Below are positions 1-8,755 of a DNA stretch of 64,000 nt, one piece after another. The position numbers were made by a program, and so were the translations under genes. This DNA comes from Balneola vulgaris DSM 17893 (GTDB lineage: Bacteria; Bacteroidota; Rhodothermia; Balneolales; Balneolaceae), in contig NZ_AQXH01000001.1 in NCBI RefSeq assembly GCF_000375465.1, forward strand, positions 1,527,338 through 1,591,337, given 5' to 3'. A model generated the notes under the pieces. That model made no database searches and had not been told where the DNA came from. It was given only the letters and a program-made list of their open reading frames with translations. How positions within the stretch are numbered: the stretch's first letter is position 1; each line of letters begins with the position of its first letter.

Positions 1-4
1 CACG

Positions 5-967
5 ATGAAAAATTTACTCCTCTTCATTACACCTGTTTTAATCTGGGGTTCTACTTGGTATGTAATCAAATTTCAAGTAGGCGATGTAGACCCTATGCTG
101 TCTGTGGCATACCGCTTTGGGATTGCGGGTGTACTCATGTTAATTATTTGTAAGGCTTGGGGAGTTAAACTTCGTTTCTCAAAATCTGAACACCTGTTTA
201 TTCTCTTACAAGGTGTGCTCATTTTTGGCTTTAACTACTGGTTGATTTATCAATCTGAACTGTATTTAACTAGTGGATTAGTTGGGCTTATATTCTCTTT
301 ATTAGTGTTCCTAAACATTATCAATGGGCGCATTTTTCTAAAAACACCGTTTGAGTTAAAGGTGATATTAGGTGGTTTTTTAGGGTTAATAGGCACGGGT
401 TTCGTGTTCTGGGAAGACCTGATGCAATTCGCCTTTAGCGACGGCAAAGTACTTGGGTTAGCTTTAGCGGTTGGCGGAACCTACATTGCATCACTCGGAA
501 ACATCACATCTGCTCGTAATCAAAAAGCGGGCATACCAGTAATACCGTCTAATGCCTATGGAATGGTTTATGGTGCTATAGCTATGTTTGTACTGGCACT
601 ACTTATGGGAAAGGAAATTAGCTACAACCCCTCATTAAGTTACACGCTCTCTCTTTTGTATTTAGCTATACTTGGCTCGATCGTTGCCTTTGGGGCGTAT
701 ATGACCTTGATCGGAAACATTGGCGCATCTAAAGCTGCTTATGTATCTCTTATAGCACCCGTGATTGCATTAACTATTTCAACCTTCCTAGAAAACTATC
801 AATGGTCGTTGATTAGCATGAGTGGGGCTATACTCATATTGGTGGGCAACATAGTAGCACTTCGTTCTTCGAAAAAGAAAAAAGAAGAAGTATTTCCTCG
901 TGTTCCAGAGCTTAAAGTACCCGTTGAGACCCTAGAGGAAAACCTACCGGATCAACTCACCAAATAA
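5..967 (+). CDS. EamA/DMT-family transporter (RhaT/YdcZ-like permease)
   Basis: The 320-residue protein is strongly hydrophobic, with about ten membrane helices arranged as two EamA repeats (roughly residues 1-140 and 150-290). It opens with the family-typical start LLLFITPVLIWGSTWYVIK. A charged tail of about 35 residues (a KKKKEE stretch, then acidic) should lie in the cytoplasm. Family knowledge says these are drug/metabolite transporters of the inner membrane; the substrate cannot be read from sequence. The ATG lies only 4 bases from the window edge, so upstream context is missing. The stop overlaps the end of the convergent hutG by 24 bp, with no terminator between them. A link to histidine or urocanate export would be speculation. 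Confidence 0.88.
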   Translation: MKNLLLFITPVLIWGSTWYVIKFQVGDVDPMLSVAYRFGIAGVLMLIICKAWGVKLRFSKSEHLFILLQGVLIFGFNYWLIYQSELYLTSGLVGLIFSLLVFLNIINGRIFLKTPFELKVILGGFLGLIGTGFVFWEDLMQFAFSDGKVLGLALAVGGTYIASLGNITSARNQKAGIPVIPSNAYGMVYGAIAMFVLALLMGKEISYNPSLSYTLSLLYLAILGSIVAFGAYMTLIGNIGASKAAYVSLIAPVIALTISTFLENYQWSLISMSGAILILVGNIVALRSSKKKKEEVFPRVPELKVPVETLEENLPDQLTK

Positions 968-1912
968 TGTACCAGCCGTTCTTACGGTTCGTAGCTGTTC
1001 GTCGAATAAAGGATTCAATTCACAAATATCGGCACTTAGAAGCTTACCCGAGTTCTTCACCAAGTCAATGACTTCTAGGGCAGGAAGTAATGAGATACCA
1101 TCCCACGCAGGAGCACTAACACCTGGAGCGATGGATGCATCAAACACATCTAGGCATATTGTGAGATATATAAAATCTTGCTCTTGAATAAACTGCTTAA
1201 TGGGTTCAAGACTGTCTTTTAGCGAATGCTTTATTTCACGATTGGTTACATGCCCCACTTTATAATCTTGTGCCGTTTTAAAAAGGGCATCTGTATTATT
1301 ATCTCGGTTAATACCATAAACGAAATATTCTAGAGGCATATCCTGTGCTTTAGCATGATCCAATGCTTGTAGAAAAGGAGATCCTGAATGAGTTCGCACA
1401 CCATAAGGACGCAAATCGAAGTGCGCATCGATATTTAGAATACCTAGCTTTGCTCCTTTATGATGATTTTGTAGATGCTTCGAGATTCCTAGATAATGTC
1501 CGAATGCTGTTTCATGCCCACCCCCTATAACAATAGGAGTGTTTGATGTCTGCAACAGCGAGTAGATAGCCTCTCCTAAAGCTTCCTGTCCTTCTTCCAA
1601 CTTTGTCTGTTCCGGCTTGATATTTCCAACATCGTAGAAACCTTCTTCACTGCCATGCCAACACATGGAGCCTATAGAAGATCGTAGATAATTAGCTCCT
1701 AATGCCGCTCCAGCCCTGCCGCCATTTCTCTTCACACCGATATCACACACAAAGCCCAAAACCACTTTCTTATTCTGTTGGCTGAAAGAATTTAATGAGG
1801 CCGTTTTCACCACCTGATGCACTCTGAATTGAGCCTCATCTTCCAGTGAATCAATTCTACCGGTCCATAACTCTGATTTAGGTTCTTTATACAATTGCTG
1901 CAGGTAACTCAT
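944..1912 (-). CDS. hutG: Formimidoylglutamase (arginase/ureohydrolase family)
   Basis: Last step of histidine degradation: N-formimidoyl-L-glutamate plus water to glutamate and formamide, in the cytoplasm. The 322-residue length fits the arginase fold. Visible metal motifs are GGGHE (130-134), DAHFD (162-166) and LDVFD (253-257), followed by the HutG-like APGVSAP. Arginases usually carry a D-x-D pair at the third motif; here the first position is Cys252 (TICLDVFD). This may be a subgroup feature rather than damage. An AGGA ribosome-binding site precedes the ATG. The gene overlaps the end of hutI by 26 bp, so translation is probably coupled. It is the last gene of the hut operon and converges on the EamA gene. 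Confidence 0.93.
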   Translation of the reverse strand: MSYLQQLYKEPKSELWTGRIDSLEDEAQFRVHQVVKTASLNSFSQQNKKVVLGFVCDIGVKRNGGRAGAALGANYLRSSIGSMCWHGSEEGFYDVGNIKPEQTKLEEGQEALGEAIYSLLQTSNTPIVIGGGHETAFGHYLGISKHLQNHHKGAKLGILNIDAHFDLRPYGVRTHSGSPFLQALDHAKAQDMPLEYFVYGINRDNNTDALFKTAQDYKVGHVTNREIKHSLKDSLEPIKQFIQEQDFIYLTICLDVFDASIAPGVSAPAWDGISLLPALEVIDLVKNSGKLLSADICELNPLFDEQLRTVRTAGTLFGELIR

Positions 1913-3143
1913 AACATTCCTCTCTTACAATTAAGTAGCTCGGCCTTAATTGACCTTGCTTGTACAATATGTTCCTATAATCGTCGGTATCAAACACCAC
2001 TAATTTTGCTGGGTGATCAACAGTTAGCCTCCCTTCTGGAATTCGTAGTGCACGTGCTGCACGAAATGTAATAGCGGCCAGCGTTTCTGCAATGCTTAGT
2101 TTTTCAGCCGCACCCATAATAGCTGCTTGTGTAACTAAATCTCCCATTGGTGCTGAACCCGGATTCCAATCGGAAGCAATGGCTAAGCATCCATTTTGGT
2201 CCAGAATAGACCGAGCTGGTGTATATTGCATCCCTAAGCCTAATGAAGCTCCAGGCAATGCTACAGCAACTGTTTCGGAACCATCAAATATAGAAGCACT
2301 CTGAGAAGTAGTACATTCAAGGTGATCAGCAGATACACATCCTTCGTCTACTGCTAACTCAGCTCCTCCATTGTGAAATTGATCCACATGCATGGTCATA
2401 TCAAAGCCTTTCACCTTCAGTTGTTTTGCATAATGCCTTGCTTCTTCAATAGTGAAGGCGCCTTCTTCAACAAAAATATCTGCCCTTTGGGCTAAGTCTT
2501 CCTCTTGAATAACCGGTACCACTTCTTCCATTAAATATTTTAGGTAAGAAGCATTGTCTCCTTCATAATCCGATGGTTTCAAATGAGCGCCTAAGAAAGT
2601 GGGGATTAAATCAATGCATGTTAGCGCATTTGCTTTCTTGATGGCCCTTAGCATTTTTAGCTCATCGTCTACGTTGAGGCCATAGCCAGATTTTACCTCA
2701 ATAGTAGCAATGCCTCTATTTTTATGCTCTTCTACCTTAGCAAGTATGCTTTGAACCAGTTCTTCTTCTGTGGCTTTACGTGTTTCACGAACGGTGTCCA
2801 TTATTCCTCCACCTGCCGCTGCAATCTCTAGATAACTCTTACCACTCACCCGTTGGGCGTAGTCTTTAGCTCTATTCCCCCCATAACAGATGTGTGTATG
2901 GCTGTCGATAAAGGCAGGCATAGCAACCAGTTTATTCTCCCCATTTAGTTCTAGATGTGCATCAGGGTGTTCTTTAAATAACTGCTCATATGAACCCGTT
3001 TTATGCACCAAGCCTTCTTTAACTAATACCCCCCATCCTTTTTCAACAACTAAATCTTCGTCTGAGATTGAGCCGTGCAAATCAATGCCCTCTAAGGTGA
3101 GCAATTCATTAAATGGGCCGTATAGGGTGGTTTTGGTACTCAT
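1887..3143 (-). CDS. hutI: Imidazolonepropionase
   Basis: Third hut step: hydrolysis of 4-imidazolone-5-propanoate to N-formimidoyl-L-glutamate. This is a 418-residue amidohydrolase-superfamily enzyme. The metal site is seen as DSHTH (80-84), followed by CYGGNR, which is typical of HutI. Downstream are the motifs [17 protein letters not shown] and [10 protein letters not shown], matching metal- and substrate-binding segments of the family. The length agrees with bacterial HutI (about 400-420). Its ATG overlaps the hutU stop (ATGA, 4 bp), a classic translational-coupling arrangement, and its end overlaps hutG by 26 bp. Confidence 0.95.
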   Translation of the reverse strand: MSTKTTLYGPFNELLTLEGIDLHGSISDEDLVVEKGWGVLVKEGLVHKTGSYEQLFKEHPDAHLELNGENKLVAMPAFIDSHTHICYGGNRAKDYAQRVSGKSYLEIAAAGGGIMDTVRETRKATEEELVQSILAKVEEHKNRGIATIEVKSGYGLNVDDELKMLRAIKKANALTCIDLIPTFLGAHLKPSDYEGDNASYLKYLMEEVVPVIQEEDLAQRADIFVEEGAFTIEEARHYAKQLKVKGFDMTMHVDQFHNGGAELAVDEGCVSADHLECTTSQSASIFDGSETVAVALPGASLGLGMQYTPARSILDQNGCLAIASDWNPGSAPMGDLVTQAAIMGAAEKLSIAETLAAITFRAARALRIPEGRLTVDHPAKLVVFDTDDYRNILYKQGQLRPSYLIVREECYELPAAIV

Positions 3144-4810
3144 AATATCATGTTATTTGATTTCCCAACTTTGGTTGCATCTTCATAGCCAGCATCATGA
3201 TGCCTGAAGATGCCCATAGCCGGATCATTGTATAGTACTCGTTTGATACAGCGCTCAGCTCTATCCGTTCCATCTGCTAATACTACCATTCCTGCATGTT
3301 GGCTATATCCCATGCCTACACCACCACCGTGGTGGAAGCTAACCCAAGTGGCCCCACCCGAGGCATTCGACATCAAATTGAGTAAGGGCCAGTCGCTTAC
3401 TGCATCACTTCCATCTTTCATCGCTTCTGTTTCTCTATTGGGTGATGCCACTGATCCACAATCTAGATGATCTCGACCTATTACTATTGGAGCCTTAACT
3501 TTACCCGTTCTTACAAGGTCGTTGAAGATTTTTCCCGCTTTTTCACGTTCACCCATTCCCAACCAGCAAATTCTACATGGTAACCCTTGGAATGCCACCT
3601 TTTCTCTCGCTTGGTCGAGCCAATTAATCAACGGTTTATTGTCAGGAAATGCTTCTTTTAGGGCTTGATCGGTTACATAAATGTCTTCGGGGTCACCTGA
3701 CAATGCCGCCCATCTAAAGGGCCCTTTACCTTCACAAAAAAGAGGCCTGATATACGCAGGAACGAAACCAGGGAAGTCAAACGCATTTTCAACTCCACCT
3801 TTCTTGGCATAAGCTCTTAAGTTATTTCCGTAATCAAAGGTAATGGCACCACGATCTTTAAGGGTGAGCATATGCTTTACATGGCGAGCCATACTTGCAA
3901 TCGACTTTTTTTCATAATCCTGTGGATTACTCTTTCGAAGCTTCTTGGCATCTTCTAAACTCATGCCATGAGGTACATATCCATTGATCGGATCGTGTGC
4001 AGATGTTTGATCTGTTAAAATATCCGGTGTAATCCCGTCTTCAATCAGTCGCTCTAACACATCTCCGATATCACCAACTAAGCCAACCGATATATTCTCT
4101 TTGTTTGCTTTGGCTTCGGTTACCCACTTAATGGCTTCTTCATATGAATGAGTCATCTTATCGATATAGCGAGTCTGAATCCTTTTTTTGATTCTATCTT
4201 CATCTACATCAACGCCAAGGAAAGTAGCCCCTGCCATGGTTGCGGCTAGTGGTTGAGCTCCACCCATGCCCCCAAGACCACCCGTAACTAATAATCGACC
4301 TCTCAAATCTGCATTGTAGTGCTGTTGCCCACATGCTACAAAAGTCTCATACGTTCCTTGTAAAATTCCTTGTGTTCCAATATAAATCCAAGAGCCGGCG
4401 GTCATTTGACCGTACATCATCAACCCTCGTTCTTTTAGCTCATTGAAGTGCTCCCAAGTAGCCCATTCAGGAACAAGATTTGAATTCGCTATTAGTACCC
4501 GGGGTGCCTCTGGATGTGACCTTACCACACCAACGGGTTTACCTGATTGCACCAATAAACTATGATCTTCATCCAGTGTTAATAGAACCTCGATGATCTT
4601 TTCTAAATCCTTTTTAGATCTCGCTGCTTGCCCATTCCCTCCATAAACAATTAAATCTTCAGGAGCCTCGGCAACTTCAGCATCTAGGTTATTAAGTAGC
4701 ATTCTAATTGGAGCTTCCGTCTGCCAGCTTTTAGCATTCAAATCTGCCCCAGTCGGCGATTTATATTCGGGATGCTTTACATATGTTTTAAGAAAGTCTG
4801 AAGTGTTCAT
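3140..4810 (-). CDS. hutU: Urocanate hydratase (urocanase)
   Basis: Second hut step: NAD+-dependent hydration of urocanate to imidazolonepropionate. Typical urocanase segments are present: YGGNGQAAR near residue 60, [10 protein letters not shown] near 180 (NAD binding), [14 protein letters not shown] near 415 with the conserved Cys, and [16 protein letters not shown] near the C-terminus. An upstream in-frame ATG at 4822 would add four residues. I prefer the ATG at 4810 because a GGAGA Shine-Dalgarno-like run lies 5-6 bases before it; this gives 556 residues, the usual family length. The start overlaps the end of hutH by 23 bp and the end overlaps hutI by 4 bp. Confidence 0.95.
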   Translation of the reverse strand: MNTSDFLKTYVKHPEYKSPTGADLNAKSWQTEAPIRMLLNNLDAEVAEAPEDLIVYGGNGQAARSKKDLEKIIEVLLTLDEDHSLLVQSGKPVGVVRSHPEAPRVLIANSNLVPEWATWEHFNELKERGLMMYGQMTAGSWIYIGTQGILQGTYETFVACGQQHYNADLRGRLLVTGGLGGMGGAQPLAATMAGATFLGVDVDEDRIKKRIQTRYIDKMTHSYEEAIKWVTEAKANKENISVGLVGDIGDVLERLIEDGITPDILTDQTSAHDPINGYVPHGMSLEDAKKLRKSNPQDYEKKSIASMARHVKHMLTLKDRGAITFDYGNNLRAYAKKGGVENAFDFPGFVPAYIRPLFCEGKGPFRWAALSGDPEDIYVTDQALKEAFPDNKPLINWLDQAREKVAFQGLPCRICWLGMGEREKAGKIFNDLVRTGKVKAPIVIGRDHLDCGSVASPNRETEAMKDGSDAVSDWPLLNLMSNASGGATWVSFHHGGGVGMGYSQHAGMVVLADGTDRAERCIKRVLYNDPAMGIFRHHDAGYEDATKVGKSNNMIL

Positions 4811-6350
4811 CAAATTCTCCATTTAGGTCAATATTTTTACTTTTTGCTACTTCTTCCGCCTTCAGGCTTATACAGTGATTTTTGATTAGCTGGTATGCTT
4901 TCTCAATATCATCTGCAAATACTCGATCTTCATCTGCATGATCGATATGTGTTCTAATTAGATGATGACATTCTTCTAAAAGCGGACCTGATTTCATAGG
5001 TCGACGGAAGTCAAATGCCTGGGCTGCACTTACTAATTCTACCGCTAGTATTTTCTCCACATTATCAATTACCTGATTCAATTTTCTTGCACTAATGGAG
5101 CCCATACTCACATGATCTTCTTGACCTAATGAAGTAGGGATGCTATCTGCAGATGCTGGGAAGCAAAGAGCCTTGTTCTCGCTCACTAAAGCTGCTGAGG
5201 TATACTGGGGAATCATAAACCCTGAATTCAACCCGATATCACTCATCAACAGTTTGGGTAATCCAGGATGTTTGCCCTCCAGTAATAAATAAGACCTGCG
5301 GTCCGATATATTTCCCAATTCATGCGCCGCTAGCGTTAAATAATCGCAGGGTAAAGCCAATGGTTGTCCATGAAAATTCCCCCCACTTATGGCTTCATCT
5401 TTTGATAAAATGATGGGATTGTCTGTTACAGAATTGATTTCAATATCAACCATTCTCTTCACATGAAGCCACGCATTTCTACTGCTACCGTGCACCTGTG
5501 GCATACATCGAATAGAATAGGGGTCTTGAACTCGCCCGCAATCGGAATGAGAGGCAACCATCTCCGATTCTTTTAAAAGCTGTCTTAATCTGTAGGCCAC
5601 ATACTGTGATCCTTCAAAAGGTCTTATTTCATGCAAACGAGCATCGAAAGGACTCACACTACCTAGCACTCCTTCAAGGCTCATTGCCCCAATTATATCA
5701 GCTGTATGTAAACAGTGATGCAAATTATACACCCCCCATGCGGCATGGGCTGCTATAAACTGCGTCCCATTTATAAGAGCCAAGCCTTCCTTTGCACCTA
5801 ATACTATAGGAGCCTTCCCAAATTTCTTTAACACTTTTGATGTCGGATGCCATTCGCCTTCGTAGTGAACCTTTCCTAACCCAATTAATGGCAAAAATAG
5901 ATGCGCTAGTGGTGCTAAATCTCCGGATGCTCCTACCGATCCTTGTTCAGGTACTTCAGGAATGATGTCGTTTTCAATGAAAAATAATATCCTATCTAAA
6001 GTCTCTTCTCGTATTCCCGAATATCCAATACTCAAGTTATGAGCTTTTAGAACCAGCATCGTTTTGGCAATCTTTACGTCTATGGCTTTGCCTACCCCCA
6101 CACTATGACTTCTAAGTAAGTTGTCTTGTAGTTTGGCTGTATTCTCTTTAGAAATGATGGTATTGCACAGCGGCCCAAAGCCTGTATTTACACCATACAC
6201 TACCTCTCCACTGCCTACTATCTCGGCAACATGAGCTGCACTTTCTTTAACTCGTTTTCGAGTTGATGCATCCAACCCAATTTTTAAATCCCCTTCTACA
6301 ATATCTATCAGATTTTGTATAGAAAGGTTATCTAATCCCAGTTTAAACAT
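4788..6350 (-). CDS. hutH: Histidine ammonia-lyase (histidase)
   Basis: First committed step of histidine breakdown: L-histidine to trans-urocanate and ammonia. The 520-residue protein carries the Ala-Ser-Gly triad at 141-143 within [14 protein letters not shown]. This triad cyclises into the MIO electrophile in the aromatic ammonia-lyase family. YGVNTGFG at 52-59 holds the conserved catalytic-loop Tyr. Other family segments are NPI and ISGGNFHG around residues 310-325. It heads the minus-strand hut operon. The start is 78 bp from the start of the divergent LysR gene, so the operon promoter must lie in 6351-6428. No HutP- or HutC-type gene is nearby. Confidence 0.96.
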   Translation of the reverse strand: MFKLGLDNLSIQNLIDIVEGDLKIGLDASTRKRVKESAAHVAEIVGSGEVVYGVNTGFGPLCNTIISKENTAKLQDNLLRSHSVGVGKAIDVKIAKTMLVLKAHNLSIGYSGIREETLDRILFFIENDIIPEVPEQGSVGASGDLAPLAHLFLPLIGLGKVHYEGEWHPTSKVLKKFGKAPIVLGAKEGLALINGTQFIAAHAAWGVYNLHHCLHTADIIGAMSLEGVLGSVSPFDARLHEIRPFEGSQYVAYRLRQLLKESEMVASHSDCGRVQDPYSIRCMPQVHGSSRNAWLHVKRMVDIEINSVTDNPIILSKDEAISGGNFHGQPLALPCDYLTLAAHELGNISDRRSYLLLEGKHPGLPKLLMSDIGLNSGFMIPQYTSAALVSENKALCFPASADSIPTSLGQEDHVSMGSISARKLNQVIDNVEKILAVELVSAAQAFDFRRPMKSGPLLEECHHLIRTHIDHADEDRVFADDIEKAYQLIKNHCISLKAEEVAKSKNIDLNGEFDEHFRLS

Positions 6351-6428
6351 ACTTTGTCCTACTTTTAGATTTAAAATAGGCTCATTTAATGATGTTCTGT
6401 AATACTTTATATGTATATATTAATAACT
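6351..6428. promoter_or_regulatory. Divergent control region between hutH and the LysR gene
   Basis: This 78-bp AT-rich spacer is the only non-coding DNA between the divergent hutH and LysR-family starts, so it should contain both promoters and any LysR operator. I do not see a convincing perfect dyad; the best candidate is the loosely symmetrical ATTTAATGATGTTCTGTAAT (about 6384-6403), shaped roughly like a LysR-type T-N11-A box. No exact TAnnTTTG promoter element is seen. Assignment rests on position and on the usual behaviour of LysR genes with divergent targets. Confidence 0.4.
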
Positions 6429-7307
6429 ATGAGTAATCAAATAGAACATCGCCATCTAAGATATTTTCTCACTGTTGCCGAAGAATTACATTTTCATAAA
6501 GCAGCTGAAAAACTCTTTATCACTCAACCTGCACTTAGTCGTCAGATCCTTCAATTAGAGAAGTATCTGAATACCGAACTATTGATTCGAGATAAACGAA
6601 ATGTAAGTCTTACAAAAGCAGGCGAGTATTTTTATGAGGAAGCAAAGTTCATTCTCAATCACATCGACTTTGTAACTAAGAATGTTCAGCATTTAAATAG
6701 GGGCGATATTGGGGAGTTACGAATTGGATTTGTCGGATCCGCCATGCAGAATGTAATTCCTGATCTACTGACTTCCATTAATAAAGAAGCGCCGGGTATT
6801 CATACAGTATTAACAGAGTTACCTAATCAAGAGCAGATAGACAAACTTAGAGATGATCAACTAGACTTAGGGTTCATCCGAAGTATGCGCGTTCCAGATG
6901 GCTTAAAGAAACACGATGTACTCACTGAGACATTCTGTATCGTTTTGCCCAAAAATCACCCCATCGATGAAGCCACTTTCAAATCGGTTCAGCAATTCAA
7001 AGAGGATCATTTCATTCTCTTTTCTAGCAAGTATAGTCATGGGTACTATGATAAGATCATGAGCATTTTCGAAGACGAGGGATTTACTCCAAAAGTAACC
7101 CACGAGTCGGTTCATGCTAATACTATCTTCCGCTTAGTTGAAAATGGTTTGGGCTTAGCCATCATCCCTAGTTCTCTAAAACATGGGTTTAACCTGAATA
7201 TCAAATTCATTGATTTAAAGCACATTAAGCAACGCACTACTCTTTCTGCAGTTTGGAAGGACAATCACCGAAACCCAGTGCTAAACCGAGTGATACCTTA
7301 TCTGTAA
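6429..7307 (+). CDS. LysR-family transcriptional regulator, probable hut regulator
   Basis: N-terminal winged helix-turn-helix (first 60 residues: IEHRHLRYFLTVAEELHFHKAAEKL, then ITQPALSRQI) is textbook LysR, followed by a periplasmic-binding-like effector domain (about residues 90-290). I chose the ATG at 6429 (292 residues). An ATG at 6411 would add six hydrophobic residues (MYILIT) not expected ahead of the LysR helix 1. It is divergently transcribed from hutH, so by the usual LysR rule it probably controls the hut operon, with urocanate or histidine as likely co-inducer. That role is inference; many bacteria use HutC (GntR family) or HutP instead. Confidence 0.88.
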   Translation: MSNQIEHRHLRYFLTVAEELHFHKAAEKLFITQPALSRQILQLEKYLNTELLIRDKRNVSLTKAGEYFYEEAKFILNHIDFVTKNVQHLNRGDIGELRIGFVGSAMQNVIPDLLTSINKEAPGIHTVLTELPNQEQIDKLRDDQLDLGFIRSMRVPDGLKKHDVLTETFCIVLPKNHPIDEATFKSVQQFKEDHFILFSSKYSHGYYDKIMSIFEDEGFTPKVTHESVHANTIFRLVENGLGLAIIPSSLKHGFNLNIKFIDLKHIKQRTTLSAVWKDNHRNPVLNRVIPYL

Positions 7308-7457
7308 TTTGGTTTCATCCAATACCGCATCCATTTGATGCAATAGATTGGTTTCTCTCCAAAATGAATTTTTGTTAAAAGGCAGGTTAAAACACATGCT
7401 TGACTTATCAGCCCCCGTGAATTACCATGGTGTATCCAATCATATAGAAGGTACATT

Positions 7458-7844
7458 ATGAAAAATTCAAAGCATGCGATGAGTTGGTTCGAAATTCCTG
7501 TAAAGAATATGGACAGAGCCAAGCGTTTTTACGAAACCATTTTTGAAATACAGCTGAACTCGATGGATATAGACGAGAATTTCAAAATGGAATTGTTCCC
7601 TGGTGATCAAGATGCCGTTTCGGGCTCTTTGGTCTATAATGAAGAGTGGTATCAACCCAGTCATACTCACGGTCCATTAATCTATTTAAATGCCGAGCCA
7701 AATTTACAAGTTGTTGAAGACCGCATTGAATCGGCCGGGGGTAAAGTAACCATCCCAAAAAGACAGATATCTCCTGAACATGGTTATATGGGCGTCTTTA
7801 TCGATTCTGAAGGAAACCGAATAGCTCTTTATTCAAGCAATTAG
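7458..7844 (+). CDS. VOC (glyoxalase/bleomycin-resistance) superfamily protein
   Basis: A 128-residue protein with two beta-alpha-beta-beta-beta modules of the vicinal-oxygen-chelate fold. The first module opens with HAMSWFEIPVKNMDRAKRFYE and the second closes with GVFIDSEGNRIALYSS, including the family-typical Glu and the final beta strand. Relatives are widespread single-domain VOC proteins of mostly unknown substrate, so no reaction can be assigned. The gene stands alone 150 bp downstream of the LysR gene. Its stop overlaps the convergent glucokinase stop by 4 bp. Confidence 0.85.
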   Translation: MKNSKHAMSWFEIPVKNMDRAKRFYETIFEIQLNSMDIDENFKMELFPGDQDAVSGSLVYNEEWYQPSHTHGPLIYLNAEPNLQVVEDRIESAGGKVTIPKRQISPEHGYMGVFIDSEGNRIALYSSN

Positions 7845-8599
7845 ATTTCTTTCGCTTGTAGTTTTTGTTGCATAGCGGCGTAATAAGCTGCCCCAACAAT
7901 ACTAGCGTCATTTTTCAATGCTGCTGGCTTTAGCTTGGTGTGAATCTTTATGAATGGAAAAGTCTTTTCAGGCTTTTTACTCACTTGTCCGCCCATGATA
8001 ATCATACTGGGGTGGAATACACGCTCGTAGTATTCTAAGGTCGATTCTAGTCGTTTTGCCCACTTCTTTCGTCGAATACCTTCTTCTTTCCGAACGCGAT
8101 TTGAAGCATGATCTTCAATTAAAGCGCCTTTAAACTCCATATGGCCTAACTCGGTATTCGGAAGTAGTATACCATTTGAGAAAATTGACGATCCAATCCC
8201 TGTACCAACTGTAAGTACAATGGTAGTCCCTCTTTGGTTTTTACCTGCTCCAAAAGTCATTTCGGCTAAGCCTGTTGCGTCGGTATCGTTAATCACATTT
8301 ACTTTGCAGCCTGTGATTTCGGAAAACAAATGATCGGCATCTGCATCCACCCACGACTCGTCTATTCTTGTGGCTGATATAATTACCCCTCTATTTGTTG
8401 GTGCGGGGAAGGCACATCCAATAGGGCCTTTCCAATCAAACATTTTAACTATTTGATGCATTTGGGAAATGAGCTTGTGCGGGCGGGTGTCTTCAATTTT
8501 TTCGGTGCTCTTCTTTTTAGATATAATCTCACCCATCACCGTATTAACGATGGCGCCCTTTATACCAAAGCTTCCAATGTCTATTCCTAATACTTCCAC
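7841..8599 (-). CDS. ppgK: Polyphosphate glucokinase-like ROK-family kinase
   Basis: This 252-residue ASKHA/ROK-type sugar kinase has phosphate-1 motif GIDIGSFGIKG (5-15), phosphate/Asp segment NDTDATGLAEMTFGAG, adenosine-type motif TVGTGIGSS and ELGHMEFKG in place of the ROK zinc motif. That pattern and the length match polyphosphate-dependent glucokinases, which phosphorylate glucose from inorganic polyphosphate. The usual GG of the first motif (IGGSGIKG) reads GSFGIKG here. Donor specificity (polyphosphate, ATP or both) cannot be told from sequence. It is a single gene, convergent with the VOC gene. Confidence 0.82.
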   Translation of the reverse strand: MEVLGIDIGSFGIKGAIVNTVMGEIISKKKSTEKIEDTRPHKLISQMHQIVKMFDWKGPIGCAFPAPTNRGVIISATRIDESWVDADADHLFSEITGCKVNVINDTDATGLAEMTFGAGKNQRGTTIVLTVGTGIGSSIFSNGILLPNTELGHMEFKGALIEDHASNRVRKEEGIRRKKWAKRLESTLEYYERVFHPSMIIMGGQVSKKPEKTFPFIKIHTKLKPAALKNDASIVGAAYYAAMQQKLQAKEI

Positions 8600-8691
8600 G
8601 CTTACCTCATTTGTTTATTCCGCGTAAAACATACGCATCGCTTGCCATAATTCAATTTTGAATTTCTTGGTTGTGAAATTACCACACCCTA

Positions 8692-8729
8692 CAAAAAATG
8701 CCGAAAACTGTTCGTAATCGGCATTTTAA
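8692..8729 (-). terminator. Intrinsic terminator of secA
   Basis: A perfect 10-bp stem (AAAATGCCGA at 8695-8704 pairing with TCGGCATTTT at 8718-8727) is followed, on the minus strand, by a run of T residues. It lies 27 bp past the secA stop. Confidence 0.85.
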
Positions 8730-8755
8730 GTTCATTTCATCAAAAATACATGGGC

